A stretch of DNA of 64,000 bases from positions 7,296,377-7,360,376 of the forward strand of contig OX453276.1 of the NCBI GenBank assembly GCA_949710005.1, written 5' to 3'. Source of the stretch: Ricordea florida (taxonomy: Eukaryota; Cnidaria; Anthozoa; Corallimorpharia; Ricordeidae). The stretch's first letter is position 1. The number at the start of each line of letters is the position of its first letter. The notes under the pieces were generated by a model. That model was not told the DNA's origin, searched no databases, and worked only from the letters and a program-made list of their open reading frames with translations. Positions 1 to 11,383 of the stretch are shown piece by piece. The translations under genes and the position numbers were made by a program.

Positions 1-6
1 CAAACT

Positions 7-393
7 TTGTATAAGCAGGAAGCTAAAACAAGCGCTAGTATGAAAACGCGGGAGGCGAAAATACGGGAGACGCTAATTTGCTTTGTCAACAGAAACATCC
101 CCAGGAGCACACAAGCATGGTTGCGCGGTCACGTTATCATCATGCACGAAGGCAGACTCTTCCGCCCTCGACGAGACAGCCTAACTATTGGCCACGCCTT
201 CATAGCCGAAACAGGACACGACCCCGTACCAACCAGCCAGGTAAAAGACCCACTAAATCCTGAGGGTTGTGACCTCGCTGTCCGTTTCATGGGAAAATGC
301 GCCCGTCATGCAGATGAGTCGTCTATCATAGTCAGTGAGCCTGACGAAGCAGGCTACCTAACAAATACTCTTGCTGGAACGGACATCTACTGA
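7..393 (+). pseudogene. Unrecognised ORF, probably N-terminal part of the element A helicase gene
   Basis: A 128-codon open frame directly upstream of, and on the same strand as, the helicase Walker A segment. I recognise no domain in it. Its codon usage and position suggest it is the N-terminal region of the same replication protein, separated from the next segment by frameshifts and stops. It may start outside the window. The function is not known. Confidence 0.35.
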
Positions 394-539
394 ACTTTCA
401 GCATGCAGATGGCACCCACCTGGTACAATACAAGGATAGCAAACTTTGCTCTCAGTGGTATCACATCAGAGCCTTTATCCTTGCCTATACTAACATTGCC
501 CTTTGTTGCATGCTATGACGATTCCCTTGTGATGACGTT

Positions 540-889
540 CTAAGAGTCTGCACGGATGCCGTATACACGAAAACCATCCCTCAGGAGGTAAAAGCCCATC
601 TTGTAGAGGCAAATCCTAGATACGGCGAGTGGCGGCATAACAAGCCGGGTACGAGTGAAGACCAGAAGCAGTCTGGGACATAAAAAGAAGCGGAAGCTTG
701 CCTGATGCAGAGCCCAGCAAAGCCCCCAATCTCCCGATGGATCTAAAAGCAGCCACCTCTGCACGTATGTACCTCACCGGTCAGGGCGGCTCAGGAAAGA
801 CGGAATGGGCGGTCAATACATTCCGGGGTAGGAGCATGGTGGTGTTGACACCTGAAAACGATCTCACGGAAGATCCTCAGGTAAAATAG
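540..889 (+). pseudogene. SF1-type helicase, N-terminal fragment with Walker A
   Basis: Two open segments in different frames (a frameshift near 675-690) lead into a clear P-loop, GQGGSGKT, followed by a short beta-strand-like segment VVLTP typical of the region after motif I in superfamily 1 helicases. The reading frame stops where a GC-rich minisatellite begins. The protein resumes at about 7165, so the two pieces are one gene split by an insertion. As part of a Polinton-like element its role would have been in viral DNA replication or repair. The helicase class (Pif1/RecD-like) is inferred from the motifs in both halves. Confidence 0.65.
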
Positions 890-895
890 TGAGGC

Positions 896-1020
896 GGGAT
901 CCCGCCTACCAACCTACGTTTGTCCCAGGTGGGATCCCACCAATCCCACCAATCCCACCTGGGATCCCAGGTTTGTACCGGGTGAGATCCCTGCAAGTGG
1001 GATCAAGCCCGCAAATCTCA
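896..1020. repeat. GGGATCCCACC minisatellite, left block
   Basis: Imperfect direct and inverted copies of GGGATCCCACCTGGGATCC-like units. A much larger block of the same sequence family occurs at 3465-3880. The units are palindromic (GGGATCCC), so they read alike on both strands. Confidence 0.7.
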
Positions 1021-1913
1021 CTTGGGGACTCACGTACTTGTTTGTGACCCAAACAGGATCCAATTTAATATTTAATAACTCACAAATCCCAGCTCCATGC
1101 AGCTTTGGAACATGTATAAACTTAAGTGAGATGTTAATGGTATAGAAAATATATCACACATGGGGTCCCATAACTACCTTATCCACAATTTCTTCCCATC
1201 AAAAAGGTTCCCACAATTTTCAGGCATCAACCAGAATACAAATACTTAAAACAGTTTGGCATTTATATTGCTAGTATAATTATAGACTTAATCATATTTA
1301 ACAGACTTACTTTCAAAAGATTCTTATATTAACTCTTGAACATTAAATGGCCAGGTCTAATTGCTGTTTTTTTAAATAATATTTTGTGACAACTTGGCTT
1401 ATAAATCTTGAACGTACGATCAGCTTCATCAACATTTTCATTTAAATCAGAGAAATAGACTCATCTGACTCTACAATGTTGTGGTGTTGGCTGAAGGGAC
1501 AGCTCGGTCATATAATAATATTATAGTTTATAAGGTTGTAAGCTTTGCAGAATGTTTATAATTAGGTCTACAGCATTAATTGCCCTGTTCCTCGAAATAT
1601 ATTATTTTCCCCAACGAAGAACATCTGGGAGGGCATCTAGCTATACTCAAAACCAAATCAAATTCAAAACGGATATTCTGACTCAAAGAATTACAAGTCC
1701 TGCTACAAAAATTAAACATTTGTACTAATTCCTTATGTATGATATCTTGTGCTCCAGTTTCTGCTATTTATAAACCAGAATCCACTTTAAAAACTAGTAA
1801 AATCTAATAGGGTGCTTAATTTGTAAGCCAAAATAAGCCAGCTTTTCGAAAAGTTCATGTTACTTTCACTGTCATGATATTACATGTTTTACTTAAGTTC
1901 GGCTAGATTTCAG
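1021..1913. other. AT-rich spacer, nothing recognised
   Basis: No long open frame, no clear repeat boundary and no RNA gene seen. It ends in the left target duplication (1906-1913) of the MITE at 1914. Confidence 0.5.
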
Positions 1914-2066
1914 GGTAAGATTTCCGCACAGGTCCCTACTTCATTATGCATTCTGTAACTATACTATTTCGTTCTTCGAACACAGGAAATATTTGCACGT
2001 CCATCACACTAGACAAGACAGCTTCAACATGCATAATGAAGTAGGGACCTGTGCGGAAATCTTACC
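1914..2066. mobile_element. hAT-like MITE, 153 bp, with 8-bp target duplication
   Basis: The two ends are inverted repeats of about 37 bp that begin GGTAAGATTTCCGCAC. The element is flanked by a perfect 8-bp direct repeat GATTTCAG (1906-1913 and 2067-2074). An 8-bp duplication is the hallmark of hAT transposons. It has no coding capacity. The good match of the arms suggests a fairly recent move. Confidence 0.8.
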
Positions 2067-2074
2067 GATTTCAG

Positions 2075-3464
2075 AATTACCGTCCACTTGATGAATAACA
2101 AAAGAGTCCATTCCAAGTGTCTTCAAAGTTAAATCAGAGCTACAGTGTATGTAGTATGTGCGAGTGAAGTAAAGGAAGACAGTGTTGTACTCACCACGAA
2201 TTACGCGTCTTTGAAAGATTCCCAGATACCCTAAATCTTAATCGTGTTTAGTTGGTTGATAATTTATCCGGCTTTGCCTCGCACCAAGCCTTTGAAAACG
2301 TTTGATTTCAAGTTTATGTCGTCCCTAGAGTCAAAAGCGCGCGAACTGCATGATCAATAACCGATCGCAATATTTTCAAATTCGACCGCTTGAGCTTGCC
2401 GCAGAACCGGAAGTCACATGAGAATTTGCATGCTCTGATTGGTTTAGCAGTTTAGCAGACATGCATCTCGTTCCAGGGCCTTGACGGCAGTCTTATTTCA
2501 ATATGGCGGACGAGAGCGGGTGTTAGGTCTTGCTTCAGAAGGGACCATCCTAGTCAAAATAATTCTTCAATTCATAGGACTTACGAAAAGAAGGGTTTAT
2601 TTAAGTGCTCTATTGGTCTCCCAAATTTATAGAGTCGCGCGGTGCCTGAATTTTGTTAGCAATCGACCTGGTGGAGAAAAAATTATGAACTCCAGCCTCA
2701 GCTGACGCAGACTACAGCAGAGATTCCAACCCCTTTTGAAGGAAAATAGGGAGACTCTTTTGGCGCCGAAGGTGCTAGTCTCTATGGGGTCCGGCGGCAT
2801 GCCCCCCAGGAAATTTTGCAAATTCAGGTTAAGTTCTCCCAAATGCCTTTTCCTGCATAAGGTCTTTAGTTTATCCTTATCACAGACATCTTTGGGCTGT
2901 TCTTTACTGTTGTTAATCCATCTTTTCAGAATCAAAGAGAGATTTCTTTTAATATTTTTACACCATGGCCAAATCGAAAATTCACGAATAATTGTAAATG
3001 TCCACAAGGCATCAATGCATTCAGTGGGATGCCACACTGTTATGTTATATTCTCGGGCATGCTTGTCCGCCATTTTGGAGCTCCAAATAGAGTAAGACTG
3101 CTGGCCTGATGAGTCTGCAAAACACGAGGTGACAGCCTGGGATTGAGAGATAATACGAGCAGGAAGTGCAATACATCGCAAACAAATACTAAAGATTAGC
3201 ATTTTTCCCCCTTGTTTTCAGACTCTTATGATAAATCGGGAGAATTTGATAAGAATCGGGAGAGCGAGAGGCAACACATCAAATCGGGAGACTCCCGATC
3301 AAATCTGGAGGGTTGGAATCCCTGCTACAGCAATATACATAATGTCACTGCACCACATGATGTCAAACACCTCCAACCTGCATGGCTGTAAAAAAAATAT
3401 TTTCTTACATTCCAGACTTCCGAGTAGAAATGAATCAGCCAAAATTACATGTGAAATTATCCCT
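2075..3464. other. Spacer with weak overlapping ORFs
   Basis: Overlapping open frames occur on both strands (2481-2705 plus, 2736-3095 plus, 2627-3202 minus), but none has a recognisable motif, and they shadow each other. I regard them as chance frames. Nothing else was recognised. Confidence 0.45.
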
Positions 3465-3880
3465 ATGATCCCAGGTGAGCGTGGCAAGCATGAATCCTTC
3501 AAAAGATCTAGAGTGGGATGTGTAAATCCCACTAAAGATCCAGGTGGGAATGTGTGATCCTGGATGGCATATAGTAATCCTGCCTGCGATCCTGGATAGG
3601 GCTGAATGATCCCAGGTGGGCTGTATTGATCCCGCCTGCGATCCCAGGTGGGATTTATGGATCCCACCTGTGATCCCAGCTGGAATGTGTGGATCTCACC
3701 TGGGATCCCAGGTGGGACATGAAAATCCCGTTTTTATGGCGGTATCCCAGGCGGAATTAGTTTTTAATCCCAGGTGGTTATGGGGGGATCTCACCTTTCA
3801 TGGGGGGATCCCGCCATTCCCACCTGGGATCCCGTCTGGCATTGGCGGGATCCCACCTAGATCCCGCCTGACATTTTACC
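3465..3880. repeat. GATCCCAGGTGGG minisatellite, main block
   Basis: At least a dozen diverged tandem units of the form GATCCCAGGTGGGAT or its complement, with variable linkers. Same family as 896-1020. Confidence 0.8.
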
Positions 3881-3958
3881 TGGGTGATCATAGGAAAAAT
3901 TCTATACTCGCCCAAAACGGTTTCCCAGTCAATGCCCAGACTGTCAATCGTTATTTAG

Positions 3959-4143
3959 TAAATAAGCCCCTTCAGGCGGCTGGTATATCGGAGGATAATG
4001 CCCGCGGCGGGTAGATTGTCCGAAAAATAAACATTTGGCCGAGAAGCGAAGCTTCGAGGGCAAATGTAAAATTTTAAGGACAATCTATCCGCCAAGGGAA
4101 TTATACTCCGACATACCAGCAAGCCAGAAAGGGGTTTATTTAT
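3959..4143. repeat. Imperfect palindromic repeat (MITE-like)
   Basis: The left arm beginning AAATAAGCCCCTT and containing GTAGATTGTCC is repeated in reverse complement on the right, ending AAGGGGTTTATTT, with a central GAAGCGAAGCTTC palindrome. No coding capacity. Confidence 0.7.
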
Positions 4144-5103
4144 CTTATAACCCTCCAATTAATTTTCAGATCTCGCGGTCGCCTAAAAAAAGCCAGTGGC
4201 GGTCACGGTAATCTGATTGCGATTGCATATGACGTAAGTAAGTACCATTTCATTGGTTTAAAACATTTTATTTCAATTGCGATTGGATAAAAACTTGACA
4301 GACTGTCATGTCAAATATGCTGTTTTACAACGTTACAACGCCCCCTCGATCAAAAACTCGAAAACTCGGCGCTTGAAGAAACTAGACGCTCTCAGGAGCG
4401 TTCACTCGGGCTACACTTGTTAATACGGCTTCGAACAAACGTGAATGTGGGTTTACGCCTAAGTTTTGTATATATTGTATACTATATGGTTGGTTCCACG
4501 ACCGCAAAAAACCTACCAGACTGTATATCGCACCGTAATTCTTGTCGACGTCGTGTTTAAGCTGAGCGATTTTATCAGAAAGTTTTCTAAGGTTTTACAG
4601 AAATTTCAGTGATAGTTGGGTTTGTTTACTAATCGAATTAATATTGACCAATCCGCTTTCTTGTTTCCCACGGTAAAAAACAGTCGTGAGACTTGATGCC
4701 ATTCATCTGATTCCAAGTTATCGAAGGCGAAGAAGCGATATGTGGGAAAAACAACAATATTACTCTTCAATCGCCGGGTATACTTTTCTTCCGATTTAGC
4801 CTTATTGGCCCTGTTCCCGCTGATCTCTTTCCACACGACCACGTAGAAAAAAAACTTGGGTTTGAATAAGAAAAGATCCACGGATGATTTTGAAATAAGG
4901 CGCCTCGTTTTCATGCCTTTAGGGACACCGCAGACCGCGAGCAGCGCAGGCTTGCTCATTCTCGAAGTCGACGATAGACTTATAGGAAACCGAAACCTAG
5001 ACTCGTACTACCACAGGTAGCCCGAGTAATAATTTATAACAGCGCTGTTCGAAAACACGGTTAGAAAACGTTTATACAGTCTTGGTGAAAAATTCAAATC
5101 ATT
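4144..5103. other. Spacer with one unrecognised 117-codon ORF on the minus strand
   Basis: The minus strand is open from 4959 to 4606 (117 codons, beginning MSKPALLAVCG). I see no conserved motif, signal peptide or membrane segment, and cannot tell whether it is a real gene or a piece of a transposon. The rest is AT-rich with no recognised feature. Confidence 0.3.
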
Positions 5104-6968
5104 TCAATTGTCCCTTTGTGGGCTGAAAAAGAAGTTACAGCCATGAAAGACAGAATGCGAAAAATTTGGAGCAGTTGAAGGATTAAGATTGAAAGTGGAC
5201 TGGTGAACTTGGCTAGGTTGTTGCTGGTGAATGGCGGACGAAGAGGTGGGTGAAAATGATGAAGTAGCTTGAGGTGGAACCGCTGTCAGGACAGGCTGAA
5301 CAGAGTTCTGCTGCGTTAGAAATCGGCTGACTATTGCAGATGACTCGAATTGTTGTTCGATGGTTGGTCTTGTACTGTAAGACTCGATGGACTTGTCACT
5401 TGAATGGCCCGTTACACTTTTCACTCGGCAGTTTTCCAAACCTGCAGCCTTCAGAACAGTAACCGACGTGGCTCTTATGCAATGAAGAGTATAAACTTGT
5501 GCCAGACCAGCTTTCTTGCACATATCCGTGAGCAGATTTTCAAGCTTGTGTTTTCCCATAGGTATGTTGCAGAACCAGATATCGTCAGTAGAGGAGAACG
5601 AACTCGCGTTGTGGTTTTTGGGTTTCTGCCACAGAGCATCGCATTGTGGTTGTCTTTTCGCCAAATACTTCTCGAGACAGGTCACGGGACAGCGGGGGTT
5701 TCCAGGCCATGCCATCGTTACAGACTGAGTTTCATCTTCGTTGTCGTTGGTACCACCAGGATGATTCTTCGTTGCTCTTTCATTTAGGATGAAGTACTTA
5801 TGGCCGCCAGTTGTTGTTTTCAGCTACAAGTCTCCCGGTTTCATAGCCCGTTGGTTTTCACGGCCTCTTTTACCAAAGTATAGAACTGTGTAGAGCCAGG
5901 CTGTATTCACGAGACTTTCCGGAGTATCCTGGCCGAGTTGGTTGGCGGCATAAAGGGCTTCAAGGTCTTCTTTCAGGGGCACCCAACGAGAATATAGTTC
6001 AAAACCACTTAAACATAGCATTGTTAAAGTGTTTTAGTATTTAATAGGTAGATATAAGCATATTTTTATCCCCTAAAATTTTTTAATCTGTTCGGATTTC
6101 CTAGCTGAAAGTCTTGTTATCCGAAAATTATAGCGATCAAAACTTACCTTTTCGAAAATTTCATCTAGAAAAAAGGCTCCCGAAAATTCTAGGTGACCTT
6201 TTTTACGTTAAAAATGCGTTAAAAATTGGCAATAATACCATTTTTTAGATGTTCGAAAATCCTAGGAGAGGCAAACAAGCAAGACATTTTTTTTAACAAA
6301 TGTTCCGAAAATTCTAGATCTCAATCGTCTTCCGAACAGATGTTTCCCCGAAAATTGTCGTTGGGTGCCCCTGTTCTTTGGATATTGGACGCTTATGCTT
6401 TGTGGAGGAGATCAACCCCTGTCGCACGAGATCTTTTAGAGATGCATCGAGAGCTTCATTCGCTGGCTTGAACTCCCTATCTCGAATTATGGAAAATTCG
6501 AGAAATGGTCTTCTTTGAGGGGAACCGGACAAAAATCTGTCAAGACCGGAACGAATTGCTTTCATCGTGTTGCGACTGTATGGTTTTTCTTCGACATTTT
6601 TGGCTTCCACGTATAAGTGGTTTAACGTTGCTGACAATTCGCCAGGCTCCATACTTTCAAGCGTGTTTGCAATATTCCTCTCTTTCCTCCATGCTAAAAC
6701 TTGGTAGAGAACGGTTTTTTCAGAGTAAGTTAATACTTTTTTGTTATTCTATTTTATTACCACAGTTGTGACCATGTAAAATGACTCAATTTACGTTCGT
6801 GGACTGAATTGCTGCAGAATGTCGACTCGTAACTTTTAATTACTCACCTTCAAATACGTTAACTGTGTATTTTGTCGATTTTTTTGTGTTTTCCGGAACA
6901 GAATTTGCAACAAGTTCCTTTATTTGAGCGTCACTAGATTCTATAAAACGAGTTTGTTTGTTGTCCAT
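5104..6968 (-). pseudogene. Crypton-type tyrosine recombinase, two exons, interrupted
   Basis: Exon 1 runs from an ATG at 6968 to a GAAG/gtgagt donor at 6848. Exon 2 starts after a ttttag acceptor at 6693, and the phase-1 join fits. The protein has the start typical of Crypton/DUF3504 proteins (a VPENTKKSTKY segment), then a core-binding domain (NTMKAIRSGLDRFL) and a catalytic domain with KRGREN, an H-x-x-R box (LHCIRAT) and a terminal GHSS...SIESY that supplies the nucleophilic tyrosine. A serine/glutamine-rich tail follows. It would cut and rejoin DNA for its own transposition. It is broken by a 400-bp MITE (5974-6373) and an in-frame TAG at 5824-5826; apart from these the main frame is open. 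It lies antiparallel to the helicase it helped to split. Confidence 0.8.
5974..6373. mobile_element. MITE inside the Crypton exon, 15-bp TIRs, 6-bp TSD
   Basis: The ends are perfect inverted repeats CAGGGGCACCCAACG (5974-5988) and its complement (6359-6373). They are flanked by the direct repeat TTCTTT (5968-5973 and 6374-6379). Leaving out the element and one duplication keeps the Crypton reading frame, which shows both the boundaries and that the insertion came after the recombinase. The interior is AT-rich and non-coding, with several GAAAATT/CTAGG pieces. Confidence 0.85.
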
Positions 6969-7164
6969 GGAAATTAATAAAGAAAACACTGAACACTGAA
7001 TGTTTCCGTTCCTTAATTGTGATCCAAAAATCGGACGACAAATATCGCTTCGGACGAGGGGTATTGCGTGATACCCGTCCTCCGATTTTGTACCACGTGA
7101 CTCAAAATAGCCAATAAAATTGCTCAAAAATTAATCGGTAGGTTATAACTCTATATACCATTTG

Positions 7165-8328
7165 GTAGGCCCATAGAGGACTGGGACCCGACTTCCCTCG
7201 GCCACAAACTCGATCATTTAGCTGAGGTAATCATCATTGACGAGTGCTGCAAGATACCAACCAAAGTACTCCGCGCCATCTGCCAGGTTTTGTGCATGCG
7301 CAGTGGTGACGTTGGTCAGGTGCCTCCTTGGGGAGATAATGAGGGCTCCCATGCCATGCTCGAGGAGTGGGCGGGATCTGAAAACGTGCGTTGGTTTGCT
7401 ACCGACTACCGATCCTTATGTGAAAAATGTGATTCCCCATACAGTGTCTGCAAGGGTACCACCGGAGGTTCTTGTTATGGTAGCCCGATCTCGAAACTGC
7501 ACGACATCAAGACGAGCAAGTGGCGCAAAACCGACTCCGAGCAGCTCCAGATATTCCGAGAACAATGGGCAGGGATGGAATATGAGCAGGCCATCGATCA
7601 AACCAGACCGGGCGATGTCTAGGTGTGTTCAACGAATAATATGGGATTGATCGTCTAACGGCGGTTGTTAGCCCATCACCTGAGAAGATATCGAACGTCG
7701 CCAGCCAGCATCCGATTCGATCCAGATGAGAGTATAGAATATCGTTACCGCAAACAAGGGCGGCCCGTGGTGATACCAGAGAAGAGAGAGACAGGTCCCT
7801 TTGAACGAGGTGCCAAAGTGGAAGTACGCTGGCTGGAGCACCATCCACCGCTGCCAAGGGAAAACCATACAGAGCCCGCGTCGCCTGTTCATCGTAGACC
7901 ATAGCTTAGAGGGGTGGATTACGAACGCTGTTTATACAGGCGTCTCGCGTGTGAGGACGGTCGATCAGGTCATTCGCGTCTTCCCACCTTCAAGTGCACC
8001 AGGACCGTTAATCCCTAGCGCCCTACAGTCAACGCCAAACGAGGAGCTAATTGCTGCAAGGATGAAAAGATACACGATTGAAGACCGGCAGAAGGGTCGC
8101 ACCAAGTACACAGGACGGTACTGCACCCTTACAGTCAGTCACGTCTTGGATATGATGAAATCGGCGGAAAATAAGTGTACCGTCTATGGAACGCAGCTAC
8201 TGCTGCAAGGCTACACCAAGTGGTACGCCCAGAGCTTCAGCATTGATCGCCTTGATGACAGTCAAGGGCATTACATATAGAATGTCAGGCTGGCATGCTT
8301 CAGCGGCAATCGGAGACATAAGCGTTAA
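7165..8328 (+). pseudogene. SF1-type helicase, C-terminal part with HNH-like zinc domain
   Basis: Motif II appears as IIIDE, motif III as GDVGQVPPWG, motif V as STIHRCQGKT and motif VI as YTGVSRVR, the order expected of an SF1 (Pif1/RecD-like) helicase. Beyond the helicase core is a basic linker and a module with CTV..TQ, SIDRLDDSQGHY and NVRLACFSGNRRHKR, resembling HNH/endonuclease-VII-type zinc-binding domains. At least two frameshifts (around 7620 and 7800) and an in-frame TAG at 8278 disable it. The last coding bases overlap the integrase stop tail-to-tail. No counterpart was found in the intact element, so the two elements belong to different lineages. Confidence 0.75.
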
Positions 8329-9244
8329 GCAACACGGAGTTGGGGCCTGGTGAACTCGTGCTTGGAATATGCAGTATGGTAGAGAATAGGTTTCATAACG
8401 CGCTTCAGTATGGGGTATGCCTTGCTTGTCCACTAGGGGTCTGTCGCGCGACGTCGTCCCTTGTCCTGGAGGTCTTCTTCGTTGGCGGAAATGTACACCT
8501 CAGTGCCAACATCCAAAGGAATCTCGGATGGGGGCTTTTGTGCCAGCAAGGAGACACGCCTCATTTTGATCGGTTCGATTGGCTGTAGGCCGGTCATACG
8601 GGTTTTTGTCCTGTTGATGTCTGCAACTGCAACAGCCAGCGCAGAAACCCATTCCCGGTTAGTCCGACCGGTTGCCAGTTCCTTAGAATACTGAGCACGG
8701 AATAGGCGTTGCGCTAGCCATCGGTGAAAGGACTCGGCAAAGGCTTGGCTCCTGTGGTGGCCCGCTTCTGCACATCTTACCTCGACGCAATGCTTTGTTA
8801 GGAGTTGTGTGGTCTCACCCTTGAATTCGGTCCCGTCATCCACCATGAGCACTTTGGGCCAAGTCAAGGGCCCTTCCTCGTAGATGTCGGGCAGTTCACG
8901 TGCGACAGTGACGGCGCTCTTGTTTTTTAGTGGTCTGGCCGCTTTATACCTAGACGCAACATCTACGACAGTTAGTGCGTATTTGTAGCCTCTGTCGGTG
9001 GGTAGGAAGAGAAGATCTGACTGGTGGATTCTGTTTGGCGCCTACTCCGAGAAGTGAGCAAATGTTGGTTTCGGCAGCTTTGTTTGCGTATAACCGCCGA
9101 CCAGTTGGGCAGTAACCCACATACGTACCCGATCAATCGAAGCTGATCCCTTTGGAAGCTTAGAATGCGGTGCGGTTACCCCCTGAAACCCTCACGGGCG
9201 TAGTATATGGGACGAAGGAATACATCTAGCTCGTCATCGGACAT
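8325..9244 (-). pseudogene. Retroviral-type (DDE) integrase, disabled
   Basis: Recognised by the rve catalytic core: IHQSDLLFLP (first Asp), MVDDGTEF (second Asp) and AFAESFHRW (Glu), each matching the integrase at 31486-32478. The C-terminal RRATDP segment and an SH3-like tail are also shared. Such integrases insert Polinton DNA into the host genome. The start is likely the ATG at 9244. There is a frameshift near 9190, an in-frame TAG near 9040 and another TAG at 8433-8435, after which the homologous tail continues in the same frame to 8325. It sits next to the helicase here, while in the intact element it sits next to the polymerase. Confidence 0.8.
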
Positions 9245-9559
9245 TCGCTTGGTCGACGAACTCGCCATTATCTCGGATGTATTCCAAGAGGCCTAGGAGT
9301 CTCCAACATGCACTGCATGTGCGCTTCGGAAGCATCGATGTAGTCAATCTAAGGTTAGATGGACCATTTAATAGGATCTCTGCAAACTTTCTCAGCAGTC
9401 TGTGATCTTTTCGCCAAAGTTCCAGATTGTTACGGGATTTCTCCAACATAATGGAGGCCAAAGGCCCAGGAACCTTTTCCCGTTTTGTCCAGTAACTGAC
9501 CTCCAAAGTACACTTCGTCGGCCAGCATGATGGATGTATATCCGGAAAAGAGAAAATGG

Positions 9560-9994
9560 CAATAGAGAAAGCGACTAGTCGCATATCCGATGGCTAGTGC
9601 CCCGGCTCCAACGTAAGCCAACTCGGAGCTCCTCTGCGTTGCAGACGGCTGGTAGTAATCATTCCACACAGGCTCCTTTCCAAGATCAAGCTTACCTGAG
9701 GGGTGCATCTGGTTGTAAAGCTGGAGGGCCTCACCTGTATTCCGGAGGTCCTGTCTGGCTTTGCTCTTGACCCGGTCTTGGGTCGCGATGAAGTCAAGTA
9801 GCTTCTGTCTATTTTTTTTGCTAACGAGCGTAGTCGGCTTGGTACTTCTCAAGCTGAAGATCATGGCGTTTCTTTTCGGCTAACGCTTCTTCTGCGTTTC
9901 CATCCCCTGAAAGATATAGAGCCAAGTACGAACCACCTACGAAGGCAGTCGCGTTGAGAACAGCGGACCCGAGCGCTATTGGGATAGAAACCAT
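9560..9994 (-). pseudogene. Homologue of ORF132 (small membrane protein), frameshifted
   Basis: The N-terminal segment [18 protein letters not shown] and the C-terminal segment YVGAGALAIGYATSRF match the two hydrophobic ends of ORF132 (36017-36415); both share a charged middle and the pattern YNQMH/YSQMQ followed by DYYQPS/DYYRPS. The two halves lie in different frames, joined near 9830. It is the last gene of a block of five that is kept in order between the two elements. Confidence 0.75.
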
Positions 9995-10018
9995 TTTATG
10001 CTGTCGCATTTTTCTAGT

Positions 10019-10240
10019 TTAATTCGGCTTTGGAAAGATCTTCTGGTCTTCCAGATAGTGCTTTGTAGCGAGACTCGCAGCCACAACTCTAGTGAATTTC
10101 ACGTAATTCATGATGTTTGAACTAGGGTCCCCAGTCATGGACTCCTTGGCTATATTTTTGGAGAGCCAGCCATACCCAGCGGCTAATCACCTGATCACAG
10201 TGGCATCTGTCACAGTTTGGATAAGTTTATTCTCTGCCAT
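10019..10240 (-). pseudogene. Homologue of ORF72, one in-frame TGA
   Basis: From the ATG at 10240 the frame reads ENKLIQTVTDA, then a TGA, then a glycine-rich segment and a C-terminus YLEDQKIF. ORF72 (35771-35989) has [12 protein letters not shown] at the start and YLEDQKIL at the end, and the same length. The only defect seen is the single stop near codon 17. Two hydrophobic stretches suggest a small membrane-associated virion protein; the function is not known. Confidence 0.75.
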
Positions 10241-10280
10241 ATTTCATCGATATCTGTCAGTTTATACGTACCTTCAAATG

Positions 10281-10787
10281 CTAATCCATGCCAAGCAAGG
10301 CCGTCGTTTCTTTAGGGGCGGCGGAAGTGTTCGGGGCTTTCTCTCTCTTCCCCGGTTCATTTGCCTTCCCGACGGGTGGTCTGTCACTGGGTAACCCAGG
10401 TCGTCGGACGAGCGACAATACGGCCATGGCTTCGTGACGCTTGTAATAAAGGCCAAGAAGCGAAACAATGAAACCCGCAATAGACAGAAGATAAAAACCA
10501 GACATAGCCCTTTCCCCTTCTTCAGCTTCTGAAGGAGGTGGGGGCTTGGCAGGAAGTGCCGTCGAAGCCTCCATTGTAGTATTACTTGGAGCAGCCTTGA
10601 CCGAAGTAGTGGCCGCATTCAGTGCACGTTTGGCTTCTCTGTTTTTACGGTTCCACGAAGCCAGTTTCTTTCCGGCGGCCACCCTGCAAGGGTGTTTGGC
10701 TGGCTTAGTCTGTGGGACCTCGGATGTTATACGCTGTTCCTCCTGCTTGACAGGCTGCTTCGTAGGTTCTTGTTGTTCCGTAGTCAT
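10281..10787 (-). CDS. Homologue of ORF152 (charged protein with one membrane segment)
   Basis: A complete 168-codon frame. The N-terminal half is rich in Glu, Lys, Gln and Thr with the motif KVAAGKKLA-like (VAAGKKLASWN), equivalent to [11 protein letters not shown] in ORF152 (35267-35725). A hydrophobic segment around residues 97-115 (FYLLSIAGFIVSLLGLYY) is followed by a basic, proline-rich tail. Position between the ORF186 and ORF72 homologues supports orthology. It is one of few undamaged frames in this element, but probably not expressed. Function unknown; a small virion membrane or core protein is an inference. Confidence 0.7.
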   Translation of the reverse strand: MTTEQQEPTKQPVKQEEQRITSEVPQTKPAKHPCRVAAGKKLASWNRKNREAKRALNAATTSVKAAPSNTTMEASTALPAKPPPPSEAEEGERAMSGFYLLSIAGFIVSLLGLYYKRHEAMAVLSLVRRPGLPSDRPPVGKANEPGKREKAPNTSAAPKETTALLGMD

Positions 10788-10924
10788 CTACGTGCTGGAC
10801 GTGCTACTATGACCTAAAAAAAGAACTTATCTTCAAATACCGATAAACGACTTGGTAGGAACTTCAAGAAGTGTTGTCAACTTCATGGACAACTTCATGG
10901 AAGTCATCTGAGGCCGGAGCGCCT

Positions 10925-11383
10925 ATATGATTGACAGTGCGACGCACAGAACTGGGCGGGAGCCATCAAACGACCGCATTTGAGGGACATCAGGCCAGCA
11001 GTGGAGGACAATTCTTGTTGGATAATTTAGTCCTTCTTCAGGTCCTTGTGGAGCGCTTCAGCACTGTCTATCGGGAAGGTCATGCCCACCGCTTTACAGG
11101 CGAGCTTCAGAAAGCCATCGACGAGAGTCTCCGTCACTTGGCTGGCAAGGGCAGCTTGGTACCTCTTATAGTATTTTTCCACATCCTCCTCACTCAGGCT
11201 TTTAAGGTCGTCGTGGGTTAGACGGGCACCGACAAACTCCTTTGCCTTTCCAGTGGCAAGTAGGATTGCCAGCTCCTCCCTGTGGCTACTATCCTTGTTG
11301 TCTCCCTCTATGCGAGGGGCCGCTTGTAGATCGTCCACGGGTTCGTTCAGCAGATCTTCCAAAAGTTCGTCTGTGTTTGACAT
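10925..11383 (-). pseudogene. Homologue of ORF186, truncated
   Basis: The 118-codon frame from 11383 to 11027 contains KEFVGARLTHDDLKSLSEEDVEKYYKRYQAA, which matches [31 protein letters not shown] of ORF186. The remaining C-terminal part (a GLMSLKCGRL segment like [10 protein letters not shown]) is found in another frame down to about 10940, so a frameshift ended the gene. It follows the ATPase as in the intact element. Confidence 0.7.

Larger units (their letters stand above)
890..7164. other. Nested repeat block inserted in the helicase gene
   Basis: About 6.3 kb with no virus-like coding sequence. It holds GGGATCCC-rich minisatellites at both ends of its first half, a hAT-like MITE, a long palindrome, a Crypton recombinase with its own MITE insertion, and AT-rich spacer. 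The helicase coding sequence is found on both sides. Confidence 0.7.

Noticed and set aside
2627..3202. 191-codon minus-strand frame
   Set aside because: Overlaps a plus-strand frame, has no motif and biased composition; probably chance.
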